Assembly (NCBI GenBank): GCA_015680685.1
Contig: MNCI01008930.1
Span: 510,812 to 574,811, forward strand
DNA from: Gnetum montanum
Taxonomy: Eukaryota; Streptophyta; Gnetopsida; Gnetales; Gnetaceae
Reading direction: 5' to 3'
DNA: 64,000 nt
Shown: one piece after another, positions 11,677 through 20,949 of the stretch
Position numbering within the stretch: position 1 is the stretch's first letter
How the letters are laid out: each line of letters opens with the position of its first letter
Position numbers and translations under genes: made by a program
The notes under the pieces: generated by a model
What the model was told of the DNA's origin: nothing
The model's input: only the letters and a program-made list of their open reading frames with translations
The model's database searches: none

Positions 11677-12128
11677 CTACCAACACAGTAAACAGTCCCT
11701 TGTGGGTTCAGAAAGTACGTCGCCATATGGCGCGTGAGGTATAATGTGTTGTAAGGATGATAACACACTAGTACTCTGGCATGTCCCAAATCCAGGCCAA
11801 GCACCTCAACCCTACGGAGTGTTGGGTAGACCCTCCTCCCAGCTTGCCTGAAGCCACGTCTTCAGAAAGATATCTCAAGATGCCCTGATTTTCCCCTAGC
11901 AGCAAAGCCTCTATTATGCTGGACACTTGCGTCTCATCTGAGGAGGACCAAACCATGAGACTAAACTAGCTAAGGAGGAATTGCAGAAAGTCTCGCGCCC
12001 CATCCCTAAACCAAACCGCTCAATCTCCCAAATGTATCGGGGAAGGGGGAACGTTGTCCATAGGTCTAACCACATGACACAAGACTCCCTGCAGATCCAA
12101 AATGATCAATCTAGACCTTGGCCCTACC
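11677..12128 (-). other. Exon 3 of the inner antisense gene: FCP1/NIF-like (HAD superfamily) domain
   Basis: Reading on the minus strand: RLIILDLQGVLC (about 12111-12076) resembles HAD motif I (plant FCP1-like proteins have DLNGVL or DLDETL). RDGARDFLQFLL then FSLMVWSSSDETQV (near 11940) resembles the R-P-x3-FL segment and motif II (VWSS). YNTLYL ... YFLNPQGTVYCV (near 11730-11690) resembles the SNTLLIDDSPxKAFLNP segment. The second Asp of motif I is Gln and the late DD pair is absent, so any phosphatase activity is unlikely. The donor GTGAGT follows at 11676. Confidence 0.65.
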
Positions 12129-12853
12129 CTGAATAATGGAAATAACAGATAGTGACATCAAATATGAACATAATATGTGCAAAACGTAGCAGCACCTAGC
12201 TGACCATAAATGTAGCATAGCATGATCCTAACATAGCAAGAAAATGTAAGTAACTTGGTATAGCAATAAAATAACTAATGGTAGGCCCAAACGGAATACG
12301 TGCCTATGTCATACCTAACTAAACCCCCTCCCAAAGGATTCACGGTTCAATAGCTTAGAGGACCCTGGTCTCGTGGTGGCAGCAACAGCCGCATTAGTAA
12401 TAGCCTTGCATGTAACCTCAACGAGACCCTTGCACAACAGAAATGACTAAAAGAAAGCAAGATCAAGACAGCACCAAAGCTGAAATGACATAGCTGCAGA
12501 AAATACTAGTGGCAAAGCAAATGAGACATAAAACCAGAGCAGAGGAGGGTGGAAGGTGCAAGGAGAAAGGAATGGAAGAGACATGAAAACTCACTGGGTC
12601 AATAGTGTGTCCTCCTGTGCCAGAACATGCACCTGCAACCCACGTTTCAAGGTCTTCTTCACCTCCCTGACCTTTGCGAGCAACAACTGAGTCTTAGGAG
12701 CCACAATCCTAATAGCAGATTTACCACCTTTACCTTAGAAATTCGCCTCGATGTGGATTCACACACTGACTCCACAACCTGAAATCACTGAAGTGCTCCG
12801 ACAAGGATTATGCACTTCTAGGGTAAAAACAATGAAATTACCAGGATTCAACC

Positions 12854-12863
12854 CCTATTTATG
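12854..12863 (-). promoter_or_regulatory. TATA-like box upstream of the inner antisense gene
   Basis: On the minus strand CATAAATAGG lies about 115 bases before the first recognised exon (12738). This would give the antisense gene its own promoter. It rests on the motif alone. Confidence 0.3.
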
Positions 12864-12869
12864 GTAGTA

Positions 12870-13590
12870 ATGGCAACATGGGGAAAACTTCCTTTCTCTC
12901 TCTCTGATTAAGGCAGGGCACGACATGCAACGTACCATGCTCGCCACGACATCACGACACTATTAGCATTTAAACCTTGGCACGCTTCAAGTCAGTTACT
13001 CACCTCCTCAAAAATAAGAATAATATGATAACATTTGTTTTCGATTAAAGGTTCGAAAAGACCTTAAGCTAACAAACTCGACATCATTATATTCCTTAAG
13101 GCTCATAGACAGAAATTTCAACTAGTAACGGCCGCAGTCCACAATGACGTCAAATGAAGTAATTACGCTTCTTGCATCAGTAATCACCTGGTGTGCCTCG
13201 ACATGAGAGTAGCATATTCCCTAACAATTTTGTGCCTTCGTTCCCGCATTGACTGCACGATATGTCTTGCACTTGCAATTCCATCTCTTTTATCGTTCTT
13301 TAGCGTAGCAAAGCTTTTCATTTCACAATAAGGCAACCTAAAAATGGCAACTAGTAGTTTGGAATCCATATACAACTTTTCACTTTACATCAACAATGTC
13401 TATGTCTTCGATTATTCTAGATCCCTGTGCTTGGGCAGTACGCCATGCCCCTGAGGAAGCAAACTCTCAATCTTTACATCGCCTTACTTAGCAAGTCGCA
13501 TCTCAATGTTGCTTCACAGATTTACGTTCTGCATAATCTCTAGTGACCCTTACCTAGGCTCTCATCTTGTGATGGCAAGTTAAGAAAAAA
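12870..13590. other. Spacer between antisense gene and pol, inner element
   Basis: A CT-rich run at 12893-12904 and one GACCTTAAGCTAACAAA word (~13059), related to the flanking repeats, can be seen. No convincing coding sequence on either strand. Confidence 0.5.
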
Positions 13591-13609
13591 ATGGAAACCC
13601 ATCATGCCC

Positions 13610-14879
13610 TATTTGCACCTCTAATACTAACAGGGCCACAAGGAAAGCTCGCAAGATAGTTAAACCCTGATGCGATCAACTAGGAGTCGGTCACGATTAA
13701 TGCTATAATGACCTTAGAAGCACCCACGGATTTTCCCAAACACCTGGTCCATGTCCTATATTTGGAGGCCAGGGATGTAATTGAGGATCCTCTCGTCAAG
13801 ATACCGTAACCACTACAAGAAGGAAGGTAAAAAAATTAAGACTTAGCTCTCTCCTACACGCACAAATACATGAGGGCATCGTTAAAGCCCTACAAGAACA
13901 CGTTGACATCTTTGCATGGTTATATGAAGATATGCTGGGTCTAGATCCATGGTTGATTCAGCATAATATCATCCTAGACCCCCACGTGAAAGCAGTCAAG
14001 AAAAAGGCTCATAAAATTAAGCCAGAAATTGTGCTAGCCGTAAAGGGCGAAATCACTAAGTTGTACCAAGAAGGCTTCATCCACGCAATCGACTATTTAG
14101 AGTGGCTGTCCAACATCATTGTGGTTTCAAATAAAATAGGAGGGATAAAAATGTGTATAGATTTCTGAGATTTGAATAAGGCAACGATCAAGGATAACTT
14201 TCCACTACCAAGCATCAATCAACTCATCGACACCACGGCTGGGCATGCTTTGCTATCTTTCATGGATGGCTTCTCTGGATATAACCAAATCTACATCAAC
14301 CTAGAACACTAGCTGTCAACAACCTTCATGACTCCATGGGGAACCTTTTGTTATACCATGATTCCCTTTGGGCTCAAGAATGCTGGGGCGACATACCAGC
14401 AAGCCATGACATACATATTTAGTAACCATATCCTAGAAATGATTAATGATTACGTGGCCAATATAGTGGTTAAGTCTAAAGAGGCAGCCCATCACCTGCG
14501 CAACCTAGAATTAGTCCTTAAGTTCTGTCAAAGGAACAATTTGCATCTTAATCCTAAGAAATGCATCTTCAGGGTAAAGACCGGATGCATGTTAGGATTT
14601 GTAGTATCAGAGGCTGGAATACGGGTGGACCCAAACAAAGTCAAGGCTATCGTCAACCTAGCACCTCCCTCAAACCTAAAAGAGTTACATGGTCTACAAG
14701 GTAGAGTGCAATTCATTCATAGGTTTATAGCAAGAATGATAGATAAGTTACACCCCATGCAACACCTTCTGAGAGAAGGAGTTGACTTCAAGTGTAAAAT
14801 CCAATGTCAACAATCCTTCGAAAACCTGAAGAAAGAACTCTCGCACCTACCAACAATGTACTTGCCATAGAGGAATAGG
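13610..14879 (+). pseudogene. Reverse transcriptase of the inner Tat-type element
   Basis: A pre-RT linker (EDPLVKIP near 13785) leads to the RT: GLDPWLIQHNI (~13935), HKIKPEI, IDYLEWLSNIIVVSNK, FPLPSI-like (ending ~14218), FMDGFSGYNQI (~14260-14295) and TPWGTFCYTMIPFGLKNAGATYQ. The catalytic YxDD box reads YVAN at 14451-14462, so both metal-binding Asp residues are gone. The thumb region (LNPKKCIFRV, GFVVSEAGIRVDPNKVKAI, LQGRVQFIHRF) follows. Stops at 14166, 14310 and 14868 break the frame. It copies RNA into DNA in an active relative; this copy cannot. Confidence 0.9.
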
Positions 14880-15330
14880 TTGTTCTTCATATACCTTGCC
14901 ACCTCTGACGCATCCATAGTGGCACTGCTATGTCAGAAGCAGGATGATGGCTTAGAGATACCAGTGTATTACTTGAGCCATGCATTAATATCATATGAAA
15001 AAAATTACAACGGGGTGGAAAAGAATTACCTAGCCTTAGTATTTGTGCTAAAAAGGTGGTGGCACTACCTATTCCACAGCACAACCAACATCATTTGCAA
15101 AAGAAATGTACTCTAGGCTATGACTAGCAACCTATATGAAAGTAGTAGGATAGCCCGATGGAAGGCCATAACTGCAAAATTTGACTTACGCTATGTGAGC
15201 CAATCATCGACAAAAGGCCAAGCCATAGTGACCCAACTTATGGCCTCGCCAGTTAACGACCAGGCAGTCATCGATCTCAAGTTCCCAAATGAATACGTAA
15301 GCAATGTCGCCATCATCCCACTGCATTTTG
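14880..15330 (+). pseudogene. First (gypsy-type) RNase H of the inner element, degenerate
   Basis: Follows RT: FIYLATSDASIVALLCQKQ (from 14886), IPVYYLSHAL, NYNGVEKNYLALVFVLKRWWHYLF, then SSRIARWKAI (~15145-15175) and DLRYVSQSSTKGQAI. This is the order typical of the RT-linked RNase H. In Tat elements this domain has lost its catalytic role to the second RNase H. The frame contains stops (15115, 15366). Confidence 0.8.
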
Positions 15331-15885
15331 AGGAAATCTTACACTTTGATGGTGCTTCAACCATGTAAGGAAATAGCGCCACTATCATGGTCACATTCCT
15401 CTTTGGGGAAATGTATCCATCTACCTATCGCTTCACATTCCCGTGCACTAATAACATGGCAGAATACGAGGGGATACTCAAAGGCCTCTTAACTTCTGGT
15501 GCACTGCATGTACAACACCTGGTGATTCGGGGAGATTCACAACTAGTGATGAATCAAATCACTGAAGTTTATGCCTACAAGGCTACACATATGCAACCCT
15601 ATTGCTACCTAGCAAAGGTTTTACTAAAACAATTCGTGACCACTGATGTGCAACACATGCCACGCAACGAGAACAACATAGTAGATTCCTTAGCTACCCT
15701 CGCGTTAAACATTCCATTGCATTCCTTGGCGAACCTGCCAAATGCAATCGTAGAATGCACAAAACCTATCACTCAAGCAGAACACGTGGCGTTTGTCGAT
15801 GTTGCAGACACCTTGGAATGGTACGATAACATTAAAGCATATTTGCAGCATGGCGAACTCCCAGGTGAATTGACATCGGGCTAGA
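15331..15885 (+). pseudogene. Second, archaeal-type RNase H (aRH) of the inner element
   Basis: HFDGAST (~15340) gives the first catalytic Asp. TNNMAEYEGILKGL (~15448-15490) gives the Glu, and VIRGDSQLVMNQITEVY (~15523-15572) gives the second Asp; HMPRNENNIVDSLATLAL (~15655-15708) closes the domain. All main acidic residues are visible. The presence of this extra RNase H is what places the element in the Tat lineage. It degrades the RNA strand during reverse transcription. Confidence 0.85.
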
Positions 15886-17060
15886 GAGATGCAATCCACA
15901 AGCACGCCCAGTAATACATGCTCATAGGAAATGACACCCTATGCCAGCGGTCCTACGATGGGATATTTCTGGCGTGCGTGGGTGGTGAGTAGGCACAAAA
16001 GGTAGTTAATGAGGTTCATGAAGGGCTACGCGGTGGACACATAGCACCTAGGGTCATGGTAGCGAAAATCAGATGCCTAGGGTATTATTGGCCTTACATG
16101 GAGCGTGATTGCTTGATGGAGGTCAAGACGTGCGACACATGTCAGAGATATGAAAATCTCATACACATAGCGCCTACAAACCTACACCCTACACAAATTA
16201 CGTGGCCTTTCCAATGATGGGAACTAGACCTCATAGGGCCCATCACACCTAAGTGTTCCATGGGGCATAGCTTCATTATCACCGCCATAGAGTATTTTAC
16301 TAAGTTGGTGGAAGCTATCCCCCTTAGAAAAATGACATCCCAGCAAATTTTCCACTTCATCCTTGATAACATCGTAACTAGGTTTGGGCTTCCAATGACT
16401 ATTGTGACCGAAAATGGACCACAGTTTAGTAGTAAGGAAACCCAGGCCTTTTGTAGCAACCTAGGCATTAAACAATCATTTTCTTCCCCTTACTATCCGC
16501 AGGTGAATGGACAAGTGGAGGCTACAAATAAGTCCATCATCAACTTACTGAAGCAGATGCTTAGCAATAGCAAGAGGCGGTGGCATGAGCAAACACTTTA
16601 TGTCCTCTGGGCCTATCGAATGACCTGCAAAACCACGACAAGTAAGACCCCTTACAGTCTCGTTTATGGATTTGAAGTTGTGTTACCTCTTGAGTTATAG
16701 GTACCCTCACTCTAGATGATCCTATCCAATGCCATGAGTGAAGCCCAGAACAATGAATCACAAGCCATCAACCTCGACTCAGTGGAGGAGGAACACATGC
16801 AGACACTAAGATGGATTGAGCACTATCAGGATAGACAATGGCAAAAGCACCATGCAGACCCTCATCGATGGCTAGTACAGAATGGAGATCTCATCCTCAA
16901 GGTCATCCGTGAGCATGTGAGTAAATTCTCAGCCAACTGGGAAGGGCCTTACATGGTCCCTAAAGCCTTCGGGAATGGAGCTTTCAAATTGGCAGACATG
17001 GATGACAATGAGTTCGCCAACCTGGTGAACCACATGTACCTCAAGCCATACTATATTTAA
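15886..17060 (+). pseudogene. Integrase of the inner Tat-type element
   Basis: The HHCC zinc finger (VHEGLRGGH near 16015-16040; CDTCQ near 16130) is intact. The core domain has ELDLIGPITP (Asp codon 16226-16228), VTENGPQF (16410-16412 codes Glu where Asp is expected) and GQVEATNK (Glu 16518-16520). So the second catalytic Asp is replaced. The C-terminal part carries KFSANWEGPYMVPKAFGNGAF and ends NHMYLKPYYI with TAA at 17058. It inserts the DNA copy into the genome in active relatives. Stops at ~15912, 16215 and 16698 break it. Confidence 0.9.
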
Positions 17061-17079
17061 GGCATAATGACAGCATGCT

Positions 17080-17340
17080 ACACTATCCACTACGATGATA
17101 AACTAGCAGCTGCAACGATCAGCATCCGCAATGATGATAAACTAGTAGCACCAAATAGTATCTGCTACGACGGTAAACTGGTAGCAACTATCTGCCATGA
17201 CTTAAAATTGGCACTGTTAGTCCACTATGACTATAAACTATCATCGCGCTTCTGCCCTAATGTAAAACTTGTGTGTACGGTCCTTTGGGACCTCAAACCA
17301 ACACAGTGATCTGCTGGGATGCTCAAACAACACCTAGTCA
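17080..17340 (+). repeat. Degenerate ~40-50-bp repeats after integrase, inner element
   Basis: Units with TACGATGATAAACTAGYAGC or CTATGACTATAAACTA recur about six times. They carry the same (T)TAAACTA-like core as repeats flanking the antisense block and correspond in place to the 38-bp array at 29240-29470. Confidence 0.6.
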
Positions 17341-18350
17341 ACCAAGACCTTAAACTGGATTCGCGTTGCGTCCTCAACATGCATCATAATCAAACATACG
17401 TCGAATGAAGGGGCATGATACTGGCACATGGGTGGAACATCACCACCCCAGGACGTGGTTCCCGACGCAAGGAAAAAATGATTTGGGAACTGCGCGTCAT
17501 CATCTCCAGTGTCGTGTTGACCCTTCGAAGACATCGTACGATGTCACACGGGCCCTTCGAACCTACCGTCGCTACGGCTCACCACCCTGATGGTAGCTCT
17601 CAGGCCCGTTCCTGCTTCTAAGGTGCTGACAATATTGTGGCCTAGCCACAATATTATTGCACTTCTGTTCTTCATCAAGGTTGCAGCTTGCATAGTGTTC
17701 AGCTATGTGGTAGCTAATCCCATAGCTAAACACAGCGTGCCTATCTTTGGTGGGGATTCCGGTGCGTCCACGCCCCCGGTGCTTTGGGGAATAGCTCCCC
17801 CTGCGGGCAGTGCTGCCAAGACCATGGCTAGCTACCCTGCTTTGGGAATCTCATACCAATGATGGTGCCCAAGGGTAACAGTAATGCCAGCAGCCTGCCA
17901 GGCATTGTCCTCATAGATGCATCCCTCTATAGTAGCAAAGGCTACAACGTCGTAAAGTGAGTGCCTCGACTAACATGGTTGTTTGAGAGTGCAAATTCTA
18001 GCACGTGTGTAATGTAGCTCACCATGTAGAAGGCTCCAATAGGCAGGTCAAGACCCTCTATGGATGTAATACAGCTCATCCTCTGGAGGGGACACCCACC
18101 TATGAGATATTGATGAACAACGATAGCCAGAGATGAAAATGTAAACGAGCCCCTCAGAGCGCTCCGACGAGGGACTCGGCTAAACATCATCTCTGCTCTC
18201 TACCCTAACCTCTACAGCACCAATGCAACACCCTCAAGTATAGCTAGGCAATGTCTCAATACTCACTAAGCAATAGCCTCAGCATTTCTCTTGTTGTAGT
18301 GTTTCGTATTCTTTCTCGACGTCCATTGAGCCTGTTCTCCAAACGTTGAC
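17341..18350. other. 3' internal region of the inner element, no recognised gene
   Basis: Open frames exist on both strands (for example minus 17942-18190, 82 codons; plus 17590-17862, 90 codons), but I see no family signature in them. The palindromic ATATTGTGGCCTAGCCACAA is at 17632-17651. Accessory genes are known in the long 3' region of some Tat elements, but I cannot show one here. Confidence 0.4.
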
Positions 18351-18363
18351 AAAGAGGGGCCAA
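18351..18363 (+). other. Polypurine tract of the inner element
   Basis: AAAGAGGGGCCAA directly before the TG of the 3' LTR; identical to the tract before the outer 3' LTR (30851-30863). It primes plus-strand DNA. Confidence 0.8.
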
Positions 18364-20105
18364 TGAAACACCCTAAAAGAAAATGCAGGGTCATCCTGGC
18401 TTCACCAGGCTCTTGTAGTCTACATAGCATCATAGTAGTCCATCGCAAAAAGAATGTCCTGGGTCCAGGATGGCCGATTCGGTAAAATTTTCTACTTTAG
18501 GCATGGGCGAGTTCCGTACCAACTCGTCCGCCAACCAAAGTAATCTAAAAAGCTAGCAACCTACTCAAAAATGGTCTCCAGAATCAGTGACAGTAGCCTA
18601 GGTGCATAAGAGAAGTAGTTCAGCAAGTTTTCTAAGTCACAAAGCCGGCTACACTATAATGTGTAGCGTAGCAAGCCTCAGAAAACAATGGTGGAACGAG
18701 ATGTTATGCCACACGATGACATATGGCGTAGCATAGCAACAACTTCACTACTTACCTCCCTCATCCAATCTCAAGTTTTGCAATGATGTCCCTTCTCACC
18801 AGGAAGTGGCGGACCATGTCTACTACTACGCTACGCTGAGCTACATGGCGCAACAAGGCATAAAAATCCTACGAAAAGGAACAGAAGGCAGTTCGAAAGG
18901 TGAAATCAGCAAAGTCCATAGAACTTGCATTATGGTAGAATAAGATGAAAATCAGCAAAAATGTCCCAATCGCTATGCTACATTACACTACGTAGCATAG
19001 CATCATGTAGTAAGTATGTGACGTATGGAAAGACATGTGGCAAGGTGCTATGCCACGATATGAAAGCCACATCGCAAAACACAGCACAATAGGCAGGTGG
19101 CCGTGTGACATCAATGCACTCCACCTTAATCGAACCATTGGCACACACCTCTAGGAGCTAGTGGCACAGTCATGATAGGGTAGGATCAGAGTTATTGTTG
19201 GCATCACAACGTTCTTGAAAGCTCAATGGTCACAAACGGCTCGAGTAACGCCAGTAAGTTGGTGCAAGTCTGCAACAACAAAGTATTCAAATGGGCACCT
19301 CTGCTTACCTTCAACCCTATAAATAGCCTGTCAAATAGCACAAAAAGAGGACCATGAAAAAAAAGAGAAAAAAGGGGAGTCCCCTAGATTGAAAAAAACA
19401 AAGAGAAATACCTGCAATCTCACAATAAGGAAAAGAAAAGGAGAGGCCAACAATCTATAAGAGGAACCTCTCCCAACTGGCATAAAGCCCAGGGTCTCAT
19501 TCTACCACCTTGGTAGGATCCTGCCCGCATTGTATATATGTGAATTCTATGCCCAAGTGCACAGCTATTCCTATTTCCCTGATGCTTTGGTCACTCTCGG
19601 AACCTTTTGCACTCTGCCACGTCGTGCAGCTGATTGTGCCATACCCTAATCGGACAAATTTGTAGGTTTGAAGCGGTGCATGTTCCTAACTGTATCTTAT
19701 GTTATTTCTTATTTATTGTCTGGCTTCGTTGTATTTTTTTCTTTTTTATTTTCCTTCAAGAATCATTTCATATTATTTTCGCACTTACATTTTTCTTGTT
19801 CAGCATTACTTTTGCATTACCCTCGTATCTCTATTTCATTCGCTATCTTGCATCACTATTGCATTTTTTTAGTCCCTTTCTTTTCCCACTGTATCTACCC
19901 ATAGGCACCATCCCGCAATTCATATAGTCCATATTGCAAAAGGCTATATTGACGCCGACATAAGTCCCTGTCTGATCGACGAGACCATTCAGGGCACCTT
20001 GTGTTCACACACACCTAGCATTGCCCTCCCGTGGGCACGGGGTTGGAACTATTGTGTCTGTCGACCTTGGCATTCTTCCAGCCGCTGATGTTTTTGGTTG
20101 CTACA
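18364..20105 (+). repeat. 3' LTR of the inner Tat-type element (1742 bp)
   Basis: Full-length partner of 2948-4691. Starts TGAAACACCC, TATA box at 19318-19326, ends GCTACA. The many scattered differences between the two LTRs show the insertion is old. Its T-rich open frames at 19634-19927 are not genes. Confidence 0.9.
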
Positions 20106-20283
20106 ATTCATCAATCTCTAACCTACGAACTTCCTAAAACAGAAGAAGCATTAGAAGATGTAGACATAGGAGCCATTCCCACAAATGTCCCTTGGTTAGA
20201 ACTACCATTTGACGTATCCAACGAGGGGGATGGCGAGTGCAAGATCTTGCCTACACGTCCCACCCTTCACAACAAATTATGAA
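20106..20283 (+). pseudogene. Outer element protease tail, resuming after the nested insertion
   Basis: The frame from the right flank of the inner 3' LTR reads IHQSLTYELP, then acidic sequence, then WLELPFDVSNEGDGE before a stop at 20280. The last part matches WVELPFQVEDG in the inner copy (~7890-7925), showing that this is the outer element continuing. Confidence 0.75.
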
Positions 20284-20327
20284 AATTATAGAAACAGATC
20301 AAAAACTAAGATGAGCCAAAAGTCTGC

Positions 20328-20505
20328 AATGACGTTAAACTACCAAATGTCCAAAATGACGTTAAACTACCAAACGTCCGAAATGAAGTTAAACTACCAA
20401 ATGTCTGAAATGATGTTAAACTACCAAACATCCGCAATGACGTTAAACTACGAAATGTCCAAAATGACATTAAACTACAAAATGTTCACAATGACGTTAA
20501 ACTAG
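20328..20505 (+). repeat. 27-bp tandem repeat array, about 6.5 units
   Basis: Unit AATGACGTTAAACTACCAAATGTCCRA. Because 27 is a multiple of three it translates as repeated nonapeptides (MTLNYQMSK), which probably has no meaning. Single diverged units continue to about 20635. Confidence 0.9.
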
Positions 20506-20949
20506 CCATGGTCAAAAATGGTTGATTCTTTTAAATTCACTGAAACAACTACAATCTCCTCCATTTCTTTGATAAAGATGAAATAGTCCATCATGACTTT
20601 AAACTGATATGCATGGCCCAAAATGGCTTTAAACTAGAGCACAGTACATCGTCTATTTACCAAAGCTTCGCTACGTCATTATCGTTTACATCTTGCAAGT
20701 TACAATTTTCATTTATTTTATTTTTACTAGACATGATTCCAGTTTACATTCACATTCGTAAATAAGCTCGAAAAAGCAAAACAAAATACATAAATATATG
20801 TAATATAGAGTGTTAACAAAGCAATAAGATGATGACATATTACACCATGATCATGTTACATCTATCTTTACACATGCCAAAACAACTAAACCAGCCAAGA
20901 AAAACAAAAACAAAATAACTAAAAAGACTGAGAAGACTAACGAGCCAAA
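20506..20949. other. Spacer between repeat array and antisense gene, outer element
   Basis: AT-rich; two further TTTAAACTRA words near 20600 and 20625. Nothing else recognised. Confidence 0.5.

Larger units (their letters stand above)
8421..12738 (-). pseudogene. Antisense multi-exon gene between protease and RT of the inner element (unknown protein with FCP1-like domain)
   Basis: On the minus strand, coding blocks can be chained by splice-like borders: e1 12738-12595, e2 12428-12315, e3 12128-11677, e4 11598-11318, e5 11251-10211, e6 ~10119-9766, e7 9671-9558, e8 9461-8638, e9 8555-8421 (stop TGA at 8421). Donors read GTGAGT after e1, e3, e6 and e7, and GTATG, GTGGGT, GTGAGC and GTTAGT after e2, e4, e5 and e8. 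Acceptors such as ...TTCCTACAG (e8) and ...TTATTCAG (e3) fit. e3 encodes an FCP1/NIF-like domain, e5 an unassigned domain (MDLF...EMLFLVNSF), e6 an acidic part, and e8 a charged, probably coiled-coil part. A homologous gene with the same e3-e9 layout lies at 20950-24771. Stops and small frameshifts show it is decayed. Exon edges are by eye; e1, e2 and e6 are least certain. Confidence 0.7.
2948..20105 (+). mobile_element. Inner Ty3/gypsy LTR retrotransposon, Tat/Ogre-like, about 17.2 kb, nested in the outer element
   Basis: Two direct repeats (2948-4691 and 18364-20105) start TGAAAYACCC and end GCTACA, so they are LTRs. Between them on the + strand lie a primer-binding-like site, tandem repeats, gag, protease, a reverse-oriented multi-exon gene block, RT, two RNase H domains, integrase, short repeats and a polypurine tract. 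The flanks are ATTGG on the left (2943-2947) and ATTCA on the right (20106-20110): an imperfect 5-bp target duplication, consistent with age. The outer protease reading frame stops at the left flank and its homologous continuation starts at the right flank, which fixes both ends. It is dead: there are many stops, and RT and integrase have lost key residues. Confidence 0.9.

Noticed and set aside
16142-16468. Minus-strand frames opposite integrase and RT (also 14528-14716, 25877-26336, 26612-26920, 28253-28576)
   Set aside because: Mirror frames of well-identified + strand pol domains.
17942-18190. 82-codon minus frame before the inner 3' LTR as an accessory gene
   Set aside because: No recognisable motif, and nothing matching at the same place in the outer element.
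20209-20505. Frame of repeated nonapeptides
   Set aside because: A 27-bp tandem repeat is always open once it is open; no start context, no counterpart in the inner copy.
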